From NCBI RefSeq assembly GCF_025370935.1, contig NC_133501.1:2923368-2987367 (forward strand): DNA of 64,000 bases, read 5' to 3'. Origin of the DNA: Choristoneura fumiferana. Lineage: Eukaryota > Arthropoda > Insecta > Lepidoptera > Tortricidae. The notes beneath the pieces are model-generated. The model was not told where the DNA came from, searched no databases, and saw nothing but the letters and a program-made list of their open reading frames with translations. A program made the position numbers and the translations under genes. Within the stretch, counting starts at the first letter, position 1. Every line of letters begins with the position of its first letter. Positions 10,807 through 21,200 of the stretch are shown one piece after another.

Positions 10807-13466
10807 CTGATCCTAAATACAACCAGCCAGCTTCGATTGAGGTTTTAATTGGAGCTGACATATTCTGGGACATCTTAGGTAGTGAACAGTACTCCTTAGG
10901 TCCCAAGAATCCTAAACTGCGTAATACTAAACTTGGCTGGGTAATATCCGGTCCTATAAATTCATTAAATCAACAAAATAAAAATCAACATGGTAAAAAT
11001 AAAATTCATTGTAATCAAGCTATAATATGCAAATCGCAAGAACAAAACATAGAAAATTTACTAACAAAATTCTGGGAAACCGAAGAAGTCCCCATTAAAC
11101 CGGTTTGGAGTCAAAGGGAACAAGAATGCGAAAAGCACTTTATGACTCATACAGTACGCCTAGAAACAGGCCGTTTCGAGGTTAAATTACCTTTTACCGA
11201 ATCACCTGATTGTCTCGGGAACTCCTATAATCAAGCTAGAAAACGCTTTCTTAACTTAGAAAGAAAATTCAAGCGACATCCTAGCTTGAAATCAGAGTAC
11301 TCAAAATTTATTAAAGAATATGCAGAATTAGGGCACCTGTCTGAATCTGCAACAAAAAAGCCATATCCTAATTATTTTCTATGCCATCATGCAGTGTTCA
11401 AAAATAGCGAATCTACTTCACTCCGAGTAGTGTTCGATGGCTCAGCTGCTGCCTCTTCTGGAGCATCACTTAACAGCATCTTAATGGTGGGTCCAAATGT
11501 ACAGGACTCTCTTTTCTCCATTTTAATAAGAGCAAGGCAATACAAATTTATTTTATGTGGCGACATCGAAAAGATGTATCGACAGGTTCAGGTATTTAAC
11601 GATGATCGCAATTTACAGCTAATAATATGGAGAGAAGATGAGTCCGAACCTCTCAGAACATTGCGATTAAATACTCTCACTTACGGCACAGCAAGTGCGA
11701 GCTATTTGAGCACGCGGTGTCTGCTACAGATTGGAGAGGAGCAGCATGATCATCTCATCAAAACTATCATTCAACAAGATTTTTATGTGGATGATCTGAT
11801 CACGGGGTCAAACGATGAAAGTGAATTGCGTTATATTCAAAAATCGGTGTCAGAAGCCTTAAAGGCCGGATGTTTTAATTTACGAAAATATAAAAGTAAT
11901 CTACAATCGCTGTTTGAAGATCCTAACCTAAATACGCGCGAGAATTTAACTATAAGTGAGTCCTCGAACACTCTCGGACTAGGGTGGAGTCCAGTCGACG
12001 ACACTTTGCATTTTCCAATTTCAAATCTTCCTAAAAGTGACATTATAACAAAAAGATATATTATGTCAAACTCATTTAAAATTTTTGATCCATTGGGTTT
12101 GTTGAGCCCATACATAATACAACCAAAAATGCTTTTACAAAAATTGTGGCAGCTAAAAGTTGAATGGGACCAACCCGTTCCAGAAAACATAAGGGTTGAA
12201 TGGGAAAAAATTGCTAAACAATTTTTTATTATTAAAAATATAAACATAAACAGGTCAGTGCTATGTGATTCGCCTACATTAATTGAAATGCACGTATTTA
12301 GTGATGCATCTCAGGTGGCACTGGGGGCATGTATTTACATAAAGTCGGTTGCTAAAAATAATGAAACCACCGTCAGATTGTTGTGTGCCAAGTCTAAGGT
12401 GTCGCCCCTCAAGCCCACAACCATACCGCGACTGGAGCTGTGCGGTGCTCTTTTGGCTGCTAGGCTCAGTAAGGCTGTCATTGATTCGTTGCGGTATAAA
12501 CCGAATCGCGTAATTTATTGGTGCGACTCGAGCATAGTACTGGGCTGGTTAAATAATAACATTACTCAGCTAAAGGCTTTTGTAGCAAATCGAGTAAGTG
12601 AAATATTAGAAATCACCAAAACATCATCATGGCGATATGTACCCACTGCAGCTAACCCGGCTGACCTGGTGTCCCGAGGCGTGGATGCTGTTCATCTGCA
12701 GTCAATGGAGCTGTGGTGGTCGGGCCCTAGTTTTTTATCTAAACACGAAAGTGACTGGCCTACTTTAACTCAAATATCTGTTGAATTACCAGAAATAAGA
12801 TCAAACGCAGTAACAGTAGCTGAGTCATTCATAAATTTTGAAATATACTCTTCATTAAGTAAAATAAAAAGATCTTTCGCATATGTAAAAAGATTTATAC
12901 ATAATGTAAAAAATCCTAATAACAAACGTTTAGGAAACTTAACTGTGGATGAGTTGGCTGAATCATTTAATATACTTTGTATACAAGCTCAACGCCAATC
13001 ATTTCCTGATGAGTACTATACATTAGTTAAAAATAAAACATTAAGCCCTAAATGTAAAATATTAGCACTTTCACCGTTTATGTGCCAAGAGTTAATTCGC
13101 GTTGGTGGTAGAATCGATGCGTCTAGTTACAGTTATGAGAAAAAACATCCAATTCTCCTTCATGCATCGCACCCTCTAACCAAACTTATTTTTTTACACG
13201 AACATCTAAAAAATATGCACGCACCCCCACAATTATTGTTGGCCACGGTTAAAGAAACTGTTTGGCCCGTCAATGGAAGGCGGTTAGCTCGGCGCACGGT
13301 AAACAATTGTGTGCGCTGTAGACGTGTATGTGGCAAGACTCTGTGTCCAAAAATGGGTAATCTCCCAGCACAAAGGATAAATCCGGACTTTCCTTTTATT
13401 TCTGTGGGTCTAGATTTCGCTGGTCCTTTTATATTCTTAACCGTAAGGGGCGTGGTAGCCGACTAA
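10800..13466 (+). CDS. pol: BEL/Pao Pol: protease end, RT, RNase H, integrase N-terminus
   Basis: Open without a stop from ~10797. It begins with the protease C-terminus (IGADIFWDILG, LGWVISGPI). The RT shows VVFDGSAA, LCGDIEKMYRQV (motif A Asp) and FYVDDLITG (motif C YVDD). RNase H shows VFSDASQVALGA, IPRLELCGALLAA, YWCDSSIVLGWL and NPADLVSRG. The integrase zinc domain has H...H...CVRC, and GLDFAGP holds the first catalytic Asp. The frame is lost near 13435 and stops at 13466. RT and RNase H active residues all look intact. Confidence 0.92.
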   Translation, partial: QLADPKYNQPASIEVLIGADIFWDILGSEQYSLGPKNPKLRNTKLGWVISGPINSLNQQNKNQHGKNKIHCNQAIICKSQEQNIENLLTKFWETEEVPIKPVWSQREQECEKHFMTHTVRLETGRFEVKLPFTESPDCLGNSYNQARKRFLNLERKFKRHPSLKSEYSKFIKEYAELGHLSESATKKPYPNYFLCHHAVFKNSESTSLRVVFDGSAAASSGASLNSILMVGPNVQDSLFSILIRARQYKFILCGDIEKMYRQVQVFNDDRNLQLIIWREDESEPLRTLRLNTLTYGTASASYLSTRCLLQIGEEQHDHLIKTIIQQDFYVDDLITGSNDESELRYIQKSVSEALKAGCFNLRKYKSNLQSLFEDPNLNTRENLTISESSNTLGLGWSPVDDTLHFPISNLPKSDIITKRYIMSNSFKIFDPLGLLSPYIIQPKMLLQKLWQLKVEWDQPVPENIRVEWEKIAKQFFIIKNININRSVLCDSPTLIEMHVFSDASQVALGACIYIKSVAKNNETTVRLLCAKSKVSPLKPTTIPRLELCGALLAARLSKAVIDSLRYKPNRVIYWCDSSIVLGWLNNNITQLKAFVANRVSEILEITKTSSWRYVPTAANPADLVSRGVDAVHLQSMELWWSGPSFLSKHESDWPTLTQISVELPEIRSNAVTVAESFINFEIYSSLSKIKRSFAYVKRFIHNVKNPNNKRLGNLTVDELAESFNILCIQAQRQSFPDEYYTLVKNKTLSPKCKILALSPFMCQELIRVGGRIDASSYSYEKKHPILLHASHPLTKLIFLHEHLKNMHAPPQLLLATVKETVWPVNGRRLARRTVNNCVRCRRVCGKTLCPKMGNLPAQRINPDFPFISVGLDFAGPFIFLTVRGVVAD

Positions 13467-13483
13467 TTAAATGCTACTTATGC

Positions 13484-14308
13484 TTGTTCGTTTGTTTACG
13501 GTATAAATGTTTACACCTGGAAGCAGTTAGTGATTTAACTAAAAACACTTTCATTATGACACTTCGAAGATTCGTTTCGCGAAGAGGCAAGCCAGCGGAA
13601 ATATTTTGCGACAACGGTCGTAATTTTGTCGCCGCTGCCAAAGAATTAGGACAGTTTTTAAAGGCAAATCAGGAAGCTTTATCTGATTTTGCAAATCAAG
13701 AAGGTGTCAAGTTTATTTTTACGCCCACTTACGCTCCTCACTTCGGCGGGATCTGGGAAGCCGGCGTAAAATCGGCTAAATACCATTTAAAACGCGTTAT
13801 AGGTAACAGCCACGTAACTTTTGAAGAAATTTTGACGTTATTTGCGCAAGTGGAGGCGATTCTTAACAGTCGCCCCCTATGCCCTCTGTCATCATCCCCC
13901 AACGATTTTCTTTCCTTAACTCCCGGGCACTTTTTAATCGGAAGACCGTTGACGGCACTGCCAACGCCCCCGCTGGAAAATCACAAGGAAAATTCCCTAC
14001 AACGTTACGCCCGCATTGAAAAGATTCGCCAACACTTCTGGAACAGATGGCAGAAGGAGTATATATCTGAATTGCAACACAGAACAAAATGGAGAACCAA
14101 TACTGCAAGCTTGAACGTCGGTGATTTGGTTCTGATACATGAAGAGCACGTTCCCCCATTGTGCTGGCGTCTTGGACGAGTCACGCGCTTGTTCCCGGGA
14201 TCTGACGGCATCGCGAGGGTGGCGGACATCACCACTACCAGAGGAATCGTACGACGGCCACTCGTTCGTCTGTGCCCGCTGCCAGTTGGTGACGACTTCA
14301 AGGGTTGA
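13484..14308 (+). CDS. BEL/Pao integrase core and C-terminal DUF5641-like domain
   Basis: Continues the integrase after a one-base frame loss: YKCLHLEAVSDLTKNTF, CDNGRNF (second Asp) and HFGGIWEAGVK (Glu) complete the DDE triad. Then come PGHFLIGRPL and, in the last ~100 residues, VGDLVLIHEEHVPPLCWRLG, the conserved tail of BEL integrases. Its stop at 14308 lies 30 bp before the right LTR. Confidence 0.92.
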   Translation: MFVCLRYKCLHLEAVSDLTKNTFIMTLRRFVSRRGKPAEIFCDNGRNFVAAAKELGQFLKANQEALSDFANQEGVKFIFTPTYAPHFGGIWEAGVKSAKYHLKRVIGNSHVTFEEILTLFAQVEAILNSRPLCPLSSSPNDFLSLTPGHFLIGRPLTALPTPPLENHKENSLQRYARIEKIRQHFWNRWQKEYISELQHRTKWRTNTASLNVGDLVLIHEEHVPPLCWRLGRVTRLFPGSDGIARVADITTTRGIVRRPLVRLCPLPVGDDFKG

Positions 14309-14325
14309 AATGTTCCACCTTTCAA

Positions 14326-14338
14326 CGAGGCGGGAAGA
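14326..14338 (+). other. Candidate polypurine tract
   Basis: GAGGCGGGAAGA directly precedes the proposed LTR start TGTTACGG. That is the expected position of the plus-strand primer. Confidence 0.5.
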
Positions 14339-14576
14339 TGTTACGGCGTTCGCCTAATTTGAGACTGACAGAGTGTAGTGAGCTCGTGTGACATTGCTAC
14401 TGCGCTGGCTACAGGCACTTTATCTGTTTTGACGGTTTTTAATAGGCCTACCGGCCGCACACTTTTACTACACATTACGATACATCAAGTCGCATCACCT
14501 TGTACCTCTCATTTTTAATTAAAGTATTTAATTTCAATCTGGGTTTTAATCAAGGCTCCGTTGTGTATCAAATACA
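14339..14576 (+). repeat. Right LTR (start to gap)
   Basis: Begins TGTTACGGCG after the purine tract and ends at the N gap; the last 67 bp match the left LTR. Visible length is about 238 bp. Confidence 0.75.
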
Positions 14577-14631
14577 NNNNNNNNNNNNNNNNNNNNNNNN
14601 NNNNNNNNNNNNNNNNNNNNNNNNNNNNNNN
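14577..14631. other. Assembly gap (55 N)
   Basis: N run directly after the right LTR sequence; hides the LTR end and the insertion-site flank. Confidence 0.95.
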
Positions 14632-15221
14632 GGGTGCAAGCGCGCATAATAACCATGCATGAATAATTTTAAACTAATTTATAAGAGTGTTCAATCGATT
14701 TTCTTTCATGCACTACTGTTCTCGCTGTAGTGAGCTGTAAAATGATGTGCTCGGCTGTAAAGTTGTTTCGCATCTCGTGCTTGAAACCTCGGCTTCGCTC
14801 ATGATTCATGTTTTGAACCCCTCGCTTCACTCGTGGTTCAATCCAATAGTCTCTCGCTTGCTCGGGGTTCAGTATAAGTACTCGCACCAAACAGTAATTT
14901 TTCCACCCTAGCATAAAAAAAACTATTTTTGCTCTAGTGCATAGCTTAAAATCATCGTCTAAGACTAAGGAAAAGAAATCAAAAATCTGTTTGCAATCTT
15001 TATTTTTTTTGCGCTAATTTTAATGTTTTAAAACTAGAGGCTATTAGCGCAAATGTTTATTTCGTTTGTAGTTTGATTTAGGTTAATATTTTATTCAACA
15101 TCTAGTCCGCTGCAGCGTGTTTCTCACGCATGTTTCCATATTAATTTCATCAAAGAAAACGCTATGGTCAATAGTATTTACTGTGATCATAAAATCAGAG
15201 CAGACAACATCCGCCGGCAAC
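14632..15221. other. Intergenic, no gene seen
   Basis: 3' flank of the SDR gene. No ORF or repeat that I recognise. Confidence 0.4.
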
Positions 15222-15266
15222 TTAGAGCCTTTTCCCTCCGACAGGCGTTATGGTCAATTCGTTGAT
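15222..15266 (-). CDS. SDR exon 6 (C-terminus)
   Basis: A tttgtttcag acceptor precedes ATCAACGAATTG. Reads INELTITPVGGKRL, then TAA. The 'hELtI.PVG' ending is the normal C-terminus of this SDR group. Confidence 0.85.
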   Translation of the reverse strand: MNELTITPVGGKRL

Positions 15267-18200
15267 CTGAAACAAAAAGTGTTCCTTTCTGCTTAAGTGC
15301 CTAAAACACCCACAAAAACTACCGACGCTGTGACAGCCGAAGACACGAAAAGTGGCATCGATTAAGTAAGAAGAGAATGCGCGCGCTAACATTTCTGTTC
15401 CTTCTATTTTAGTTCCGTGTTTGTGATTTTGTGATATTTTTTTATAGTCTTGCTTTTGAATGACTTTTTGCCAAGTAGGTATAAAAAGTGTCATAAAAAG
15501 TTTTTTTAATTCGATTTGTTGACTGTACTTGCATTGTCATCCAAAGTACCTACATTTCGTACCAAATTTCAAGTTGATGCCATTACTTGTTGCGGAGTTT
15601 CGTTCTGCGGAGACGTCGGTAGGTACTTACTGGACTACCAGGATGTCTCTAGGTAGGTAGGTTAGACAAATTATTGTTTTTGTCACTATATCCATATAAT
15701 TATGCCAAATTTCAAGTCAATTTAACTACTGGAATTGGGTCAAATTTAACTTGCAAGATTTTACCCGTTTATTATGCTGTGGACCAAGTGATAAATGGTC
15801 ATTTTTCGTAATGCCCGGGCATTATGAAAAATTACCCAATATGAGATAGCAACTACTATACTTACAGAATAAATGTTGTGTATGTGGGTGTGTGTGTGTG
15901 TGGGTACTTGCAGAATAAATGTTGTGATTTGATTTTGGTTTTTGCTCACATTGACGTGGGCGTGTCGAGACAGCATACAGCACGGCATCAGCCACGTCTT
16001 CAGGAGTCAGCGCCGGCACCGGCAGCGGCCGCGGCGCTCCTGGCGCCACCAGCTCGGTGTCAACCAGCCAGGGATATGCTCTGGAAAATAACAAAACAGT
16101 TTTAATTAGGGATTGCCGAATATTCGTTTTATATTCGGTATTCGGCATATTCGGCAGATTTACCGAATATTTGTATTCGGCGAATATTCAGCTAAGTCAC
16201 CATGTTCGGCAAAGTGGTACTCAACATTTTTACTGTATTGAGCCATGTATGAGAGTGTTAAATGTGTTATTTTTATGAGGTACACTGTGGCTTTATGTTA
16301 TTGTTGAAACAATGTTTTTTTCCAATAACAGCAGTAAAAACCGGCCAAGGGTGTCGGACACGACCGGCATTACGAAATAGGAAGCATTATTTAAGTTCTC
16401 ATATTATACCGAATAATTAATACGGTATATTCCTTGTTAGGAGGATTTATCGTATATTTTATACTATAGGGCTCATTTTCTTACGAAAAATACTAATATT
16501 TTCCATACTATATTTTCTAATTTTACGGAAATTTATATTGTAGGTAGGTATATTCTGACTTAATACTATTTAACTCTAAACTAGTTTTGCAACTTAGCCG
16601 TATAGTTTTCCGAAGTTGTATGTAGGTACTTTATACCTCCTGAACTTTTTCAAATTTTTCCACCCACCGGTTTAGATTTTGAGGGGGGGGCGCTCGATTT
16701 TAATGAAAATTTGCACTTTAAAGTTGAATATTTCGCAAACAAATCACTGAATCGAAAATCGTTTTAGAAACCAAATGGGTTTAAAAATATCCAACGACAC
16801 CCACACTATAGGATTGGATGAGAAAAAAAATCACCCCACTTTACGTCTAAAAAAATATTATATGCAAAATTACAGCTTTTTAGCATTGATAGTCCCTGAG
16901 CAAAGTCGCGGACGGACAGACAGACAGACATGGCAAACTATAAGGGTTCCGTTTTAGCCATTTTGGCTGCGGAACCCTAAAAACGTCAAAAATCAAACTT
17001 GTTGTATGGGAGCCCTCTTTAATATTTATTTTATTTTAATTTACAAGGAGCGGAATTTTATAGCAAAAATCAAATGTCAAGAGGGATTGACCATTGTGTT
17101 TTATCGACTGTTGATGTTCAATTGTCATTTAGCACGATATGTTTTAGGTAATGAAATTATAACTGTAATGGGGGAGGCCTTTGTCCTGCAGAGTGACACT
17201 ATAGGCTACCAAAAAAAAATAGACGTGTGTTTGTTACAATTTAAACATAAAACAGAAACTGAAATGTTAAACAGTGTAACCAAAGGAAAATATAGACAAC
17301 AAAGAAATAACAATGTCAAGATATTAAAATTAAAACATATACAATCATAATTAGTCAAATAAACCGCCCGCGTCATACCTGGTGCAAAGGTGCCAATACA
17401 CTCGCCGCCTTGCCGCGCTGAACCGCAATAGACAACCTTTGCACCAGAAACGATCCAGAGCGGGGGTCAAGACCAGTGTAACTGACGATAGACTAACCTT
17501 CATTCAAAATAACAGAATCGAAATCTATATCTGTACTAATTTATTATATTTTTTTCATCTTGTCTGTAGTAAAAAAGAATTGTCATTACTTTCTCCACAT
17601 TGTCACCATTTAAACTAATAAGAGAAGTTTATTACTTTATCCATTTGTTAATCGTTTTTCTTTTACGATTAACCATTTTGGTTAACACGGGAACCTAATA
17701 AAATAATAATTATGAAAACTCAAGCAACATCAAATGTCAAATGTGACGTGACGTAATTTATTTTAATAAAGTAATGCTAGTGGCTTATCAAGAGGGTTAA
17801 TGTTACTGAATAATGTTAAAATCAGCAACATGCGAAAATCAATAACTGGAATAGTCGATAAAACGCAATGGTCAATCCCTCGTGACATTTGATTTTTGCT
17901 ATGAGAATTCCGCTCCTTGTTAATTTAATTATTTATTTTTAAATTGATTATACGAAAGTATATAAATAAATAATAACGAAATAATAATAAATAAATATCA
18001 CGGGACAATTCACACCAATTGACCTAGTCCCAAAGTAAGCCTAGCAAAGCTTGTGTTATGGGTACTAAGCAACGGATAAATATAATTATACAGATAGATA
18101 GGTACATACTTAAATAAATATTAAACACCAAGACCCGAGAACAAACATTCGTATTTTTCATACAAATATCTGCTCCGACACTATACATATAAACTGATAA

Positions 18201-21200
18201 AACTAATTTATAAATTAGAATAGAGACTCGTGGACTCGTGGTGACAGCATAAACATTATTTATTAAATCAACACAACGGTTGCTACACGGACTGACATGA
18301 GTTATGGTTTTCTCAAAAGAAGAGGATTTAGTATAAACAACTAAATATTCTGTGAATACTTCAAGCGTCTACCTGTTGCCGTTATTATAATATCAATATA
18401 AGACAGACACACAGACTGACAGCGAAGTCTCAGTAATAGGGTACCGTTGGCACCTTTGGGTACGGGAACCTAAAAATCTAAAAAACTCTGACTTATTTTT
18501 ATACGCACTAATCTTATACCACTGTTGCACATAGGCCCCCCATAGACCTCCGTTGCTTAGGTTAGAAGCGACCAACAATGGACGTCCAACGTACGGCTGA
18601 TAACTTAACTTACCGTAACTTTAATTTTGCTGCCGAAGTCAGCCAACTCATTGTCAAGTGATGCGGATATGCCGGTGACGGCGTGCTTAGTGCCCGGGTA
18701 CACGTTGAACGTCGGTTCAAACGGGATGTAGTGCCCTGCAATGCTGAAATAGTACATTGTGTCTTAAGGGTGGTAAATAAGGAATTACGAACGGGAGTCT
18801 ATTAGAAGCCCGAAGTCGGAGACTGAGGGCTTTAATGAGTCAATGTTCGTAATTCTAGTACCGCCCGTGCGACATACAATGTTTTTCATCACATTTGCGA
18901 GTACAATTTAATATTTGTTAAAGAAAAAATATAATTCTTCCAAATATTAGCGATACCTTAGGCTGCGCTCTTGGTAGCGCCGCTCTCCCCCTCCACCTCC
19001 CGCAGCATGCGCCGCAGCGTGCGTGTGCATGTGGTCCTGCAGCAGCGCGCGCATGGCGCAGCAGTTTCAATACGGGCATTGACTCATTTACCGACCTTGG
19101 TCTTCATGACAAGAAAATTTGTACGCGCAATGACTCATTTACCGACCACGGGTTTCATGACAAGCACATTAAGGTCGAGGGTTTTATTTGGGGGGTTGCA
19201 ACCAAGGTAGCCTGCATGTTACGACACTGTTTACGAGCAAGTGTGATAAAAAATACATAACAAGGGGTAAGTGACCAAGGAGACGAGATAAAAGAGCCGT
19301 TTCATCTTAGTTATATAGAGTCTTATCAATCACACTGACGATTTGTGAGCGAGTTGAAAGCGAAGCAACACTTTTGTCGTAAGCGCCCAACGACATGGCG
19401 GGGACTTATAACTGTGTTTAAAGCACCAAGAACACCATTATTGTACACTCTCGTACAATAATAATTAGGCTGATTGGGATACCGTTGCGCGCTCACGACG
19501 AAAGCGTTGCGGGCTCTTTCCCTTTCAACTCTCCACAAATCGCCAGTACGATAAGGCTCGTAGAAAACCGATTTTACAGCCAATCATCAATCTAAAACTG
19601 GCCATTATGAAAAAATTAAGTAATATTTTTCTAAGGATTTCTTATTTTGTATATACGGAATATTCCAAGTTTAGGTATATTTTATACCTTAGGCTGCTAT
19701 TTACTCTTAAACTACTAATGTACCATTTACTCTTAACCGTTATAGTTTTCCTTCTATGTTTGATATATTTACTACCATCCTGAATTTTTTCAAATTTTTC
19801 CGCGGACGGACAGACAGACTGACAAACAGACATGTCGAAACTATAAGGGTTCCGTTTTTGCCATTTTGGCTACGGAACCCTAAAACATCCATCCATAGTT
19901 GAACAAAAAGGAACGGTTGAAAATAACTTGGGGCCTTCCCACGTCTATCGATAATTCGATATTCCGCGTCGAACGTTTCCATTTAGTTTGCATTCAGCAA
20001 TTTGGAGATAATTTGACTAATAATGCTCGTTTGGACAAATGATTGAATATCCTGCATTCCGAAGCCGTAAGTCACTAAATGGCCTGCCATTAAGGTCAAT
20101 CAATTGCTATAATTGACGGTTACTGCAATTAACTTCTAATTTTTAACCCCCGACGCAAAGGTAATTTTAAACCGCTATGTGTGTCGGTGTATGTGTCTGT
20201 CTGTGGCACCGTAGCTCTTAAACGGGTAGACCGATTTGAATGCGTTTTTTTTATTTCAAAGCAGGGTTTCTAGCAATGGTTATGTTTTATGAAAATCAGT
20301 TCAGCGGTTTTTGAGGTATTAAACTTTGAAGTGACAAAGTCGGGGGTATTCCAACTTTTGGTTGGTTAGGTTAGTTACCAACTACCTATTACGTTTGTTA
20401 CTTTAAAATTGTCGCAAACTTGTTATAGGTTACAAGGTCAAGTTAAAGTCAAAATATCTTTGTTCAATTTAGGCCATAACAAGCACTTATGAATGTCAAA
20501 AAAAAGCTACCACCGATTCGGAAAAACCTCTGTTAAGAAGAATCCGGCAAGAAACTCAACTAGGTATATTTTTTTAAACAGATTTACAATATTATATATT
20601 ATTAAATGATATGTATGTATACATCACAAGTCTTTAACACAACTTTATTTTTAACACAGTAGGTCCGCTATTTGAAGGGATCGCTAATGCGGATCGGAAT
20701 TATTTCCAAATATCCATGTCCATGATATAATCATTAACTTTATAAGTAGGTAATACGCCTTAGATGTTTAGTTGGACGGTTCTGGCGGAAAATCAGCGCT
20801 GGTGGCGTTTAACGCCACAGCATAATGCTGTCACCGACCGTTTCGCTTTTGCGGGGACACACAAAATTGTGTTTTTTCATGTGCGTTTTCATGGTTTTTT
20901 TTGGCTTATTTGGGTGAAATTGCGTAAATTTTATTGTAATTGTATGTCTTCCGTATTAGTGAATAAATGTCTTTTTTCTTTCTATACTTACCTAGCTATG
21001 AATATTTTTTTATTTCCTTTTAGCACCGGGTTTGCCCACGCATTTTTCCCAGCAGAAGTCGTTGAACTTATGAATCTGAGCATGGAGCTGAGCTTTGTTA
21101 TTTTTTTAGTTTAGTTATTAGATTAGGATGTAGCAAGAGATCAGAATCGGGAAGCAAAAGATAATTTAAATGGTACCAGAACACCTAGCGGAGGCATTGT

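Larger units (their letters stand above)
8085..14576 (+). mobile_element. BEL/Pao-type LTR retrotransposon
   Basis: Direct repeats at 8085-8155 and 14510-14576 are identical over ~67 bp and flank Gag (DUF1759-like), zinc knuckles, aspartic protease (DUF1758-like), RT, RNase H, HHCC/DDE integrase and DUF5641-like C-terminus, in Pao/BEL order. Both outer ends run into N gaps, so target duplications cannot be seen. Three frame changes (about 9945, 10795 and 13435) break what is normally one Gag-Pol frame. The first two nearly cancel: reading returns to the original frame. Near-identical LTR parts suggest a young insertion. The breaks may be real decay or assembly indels. Confidence 0.92.

Noticed and set aside
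17006..17350. 114-residue ORF as a transposase
   Set aside because: No catalytic motif; it crosses the terminal inverted repeat, so it is unlikely to be a real gene.
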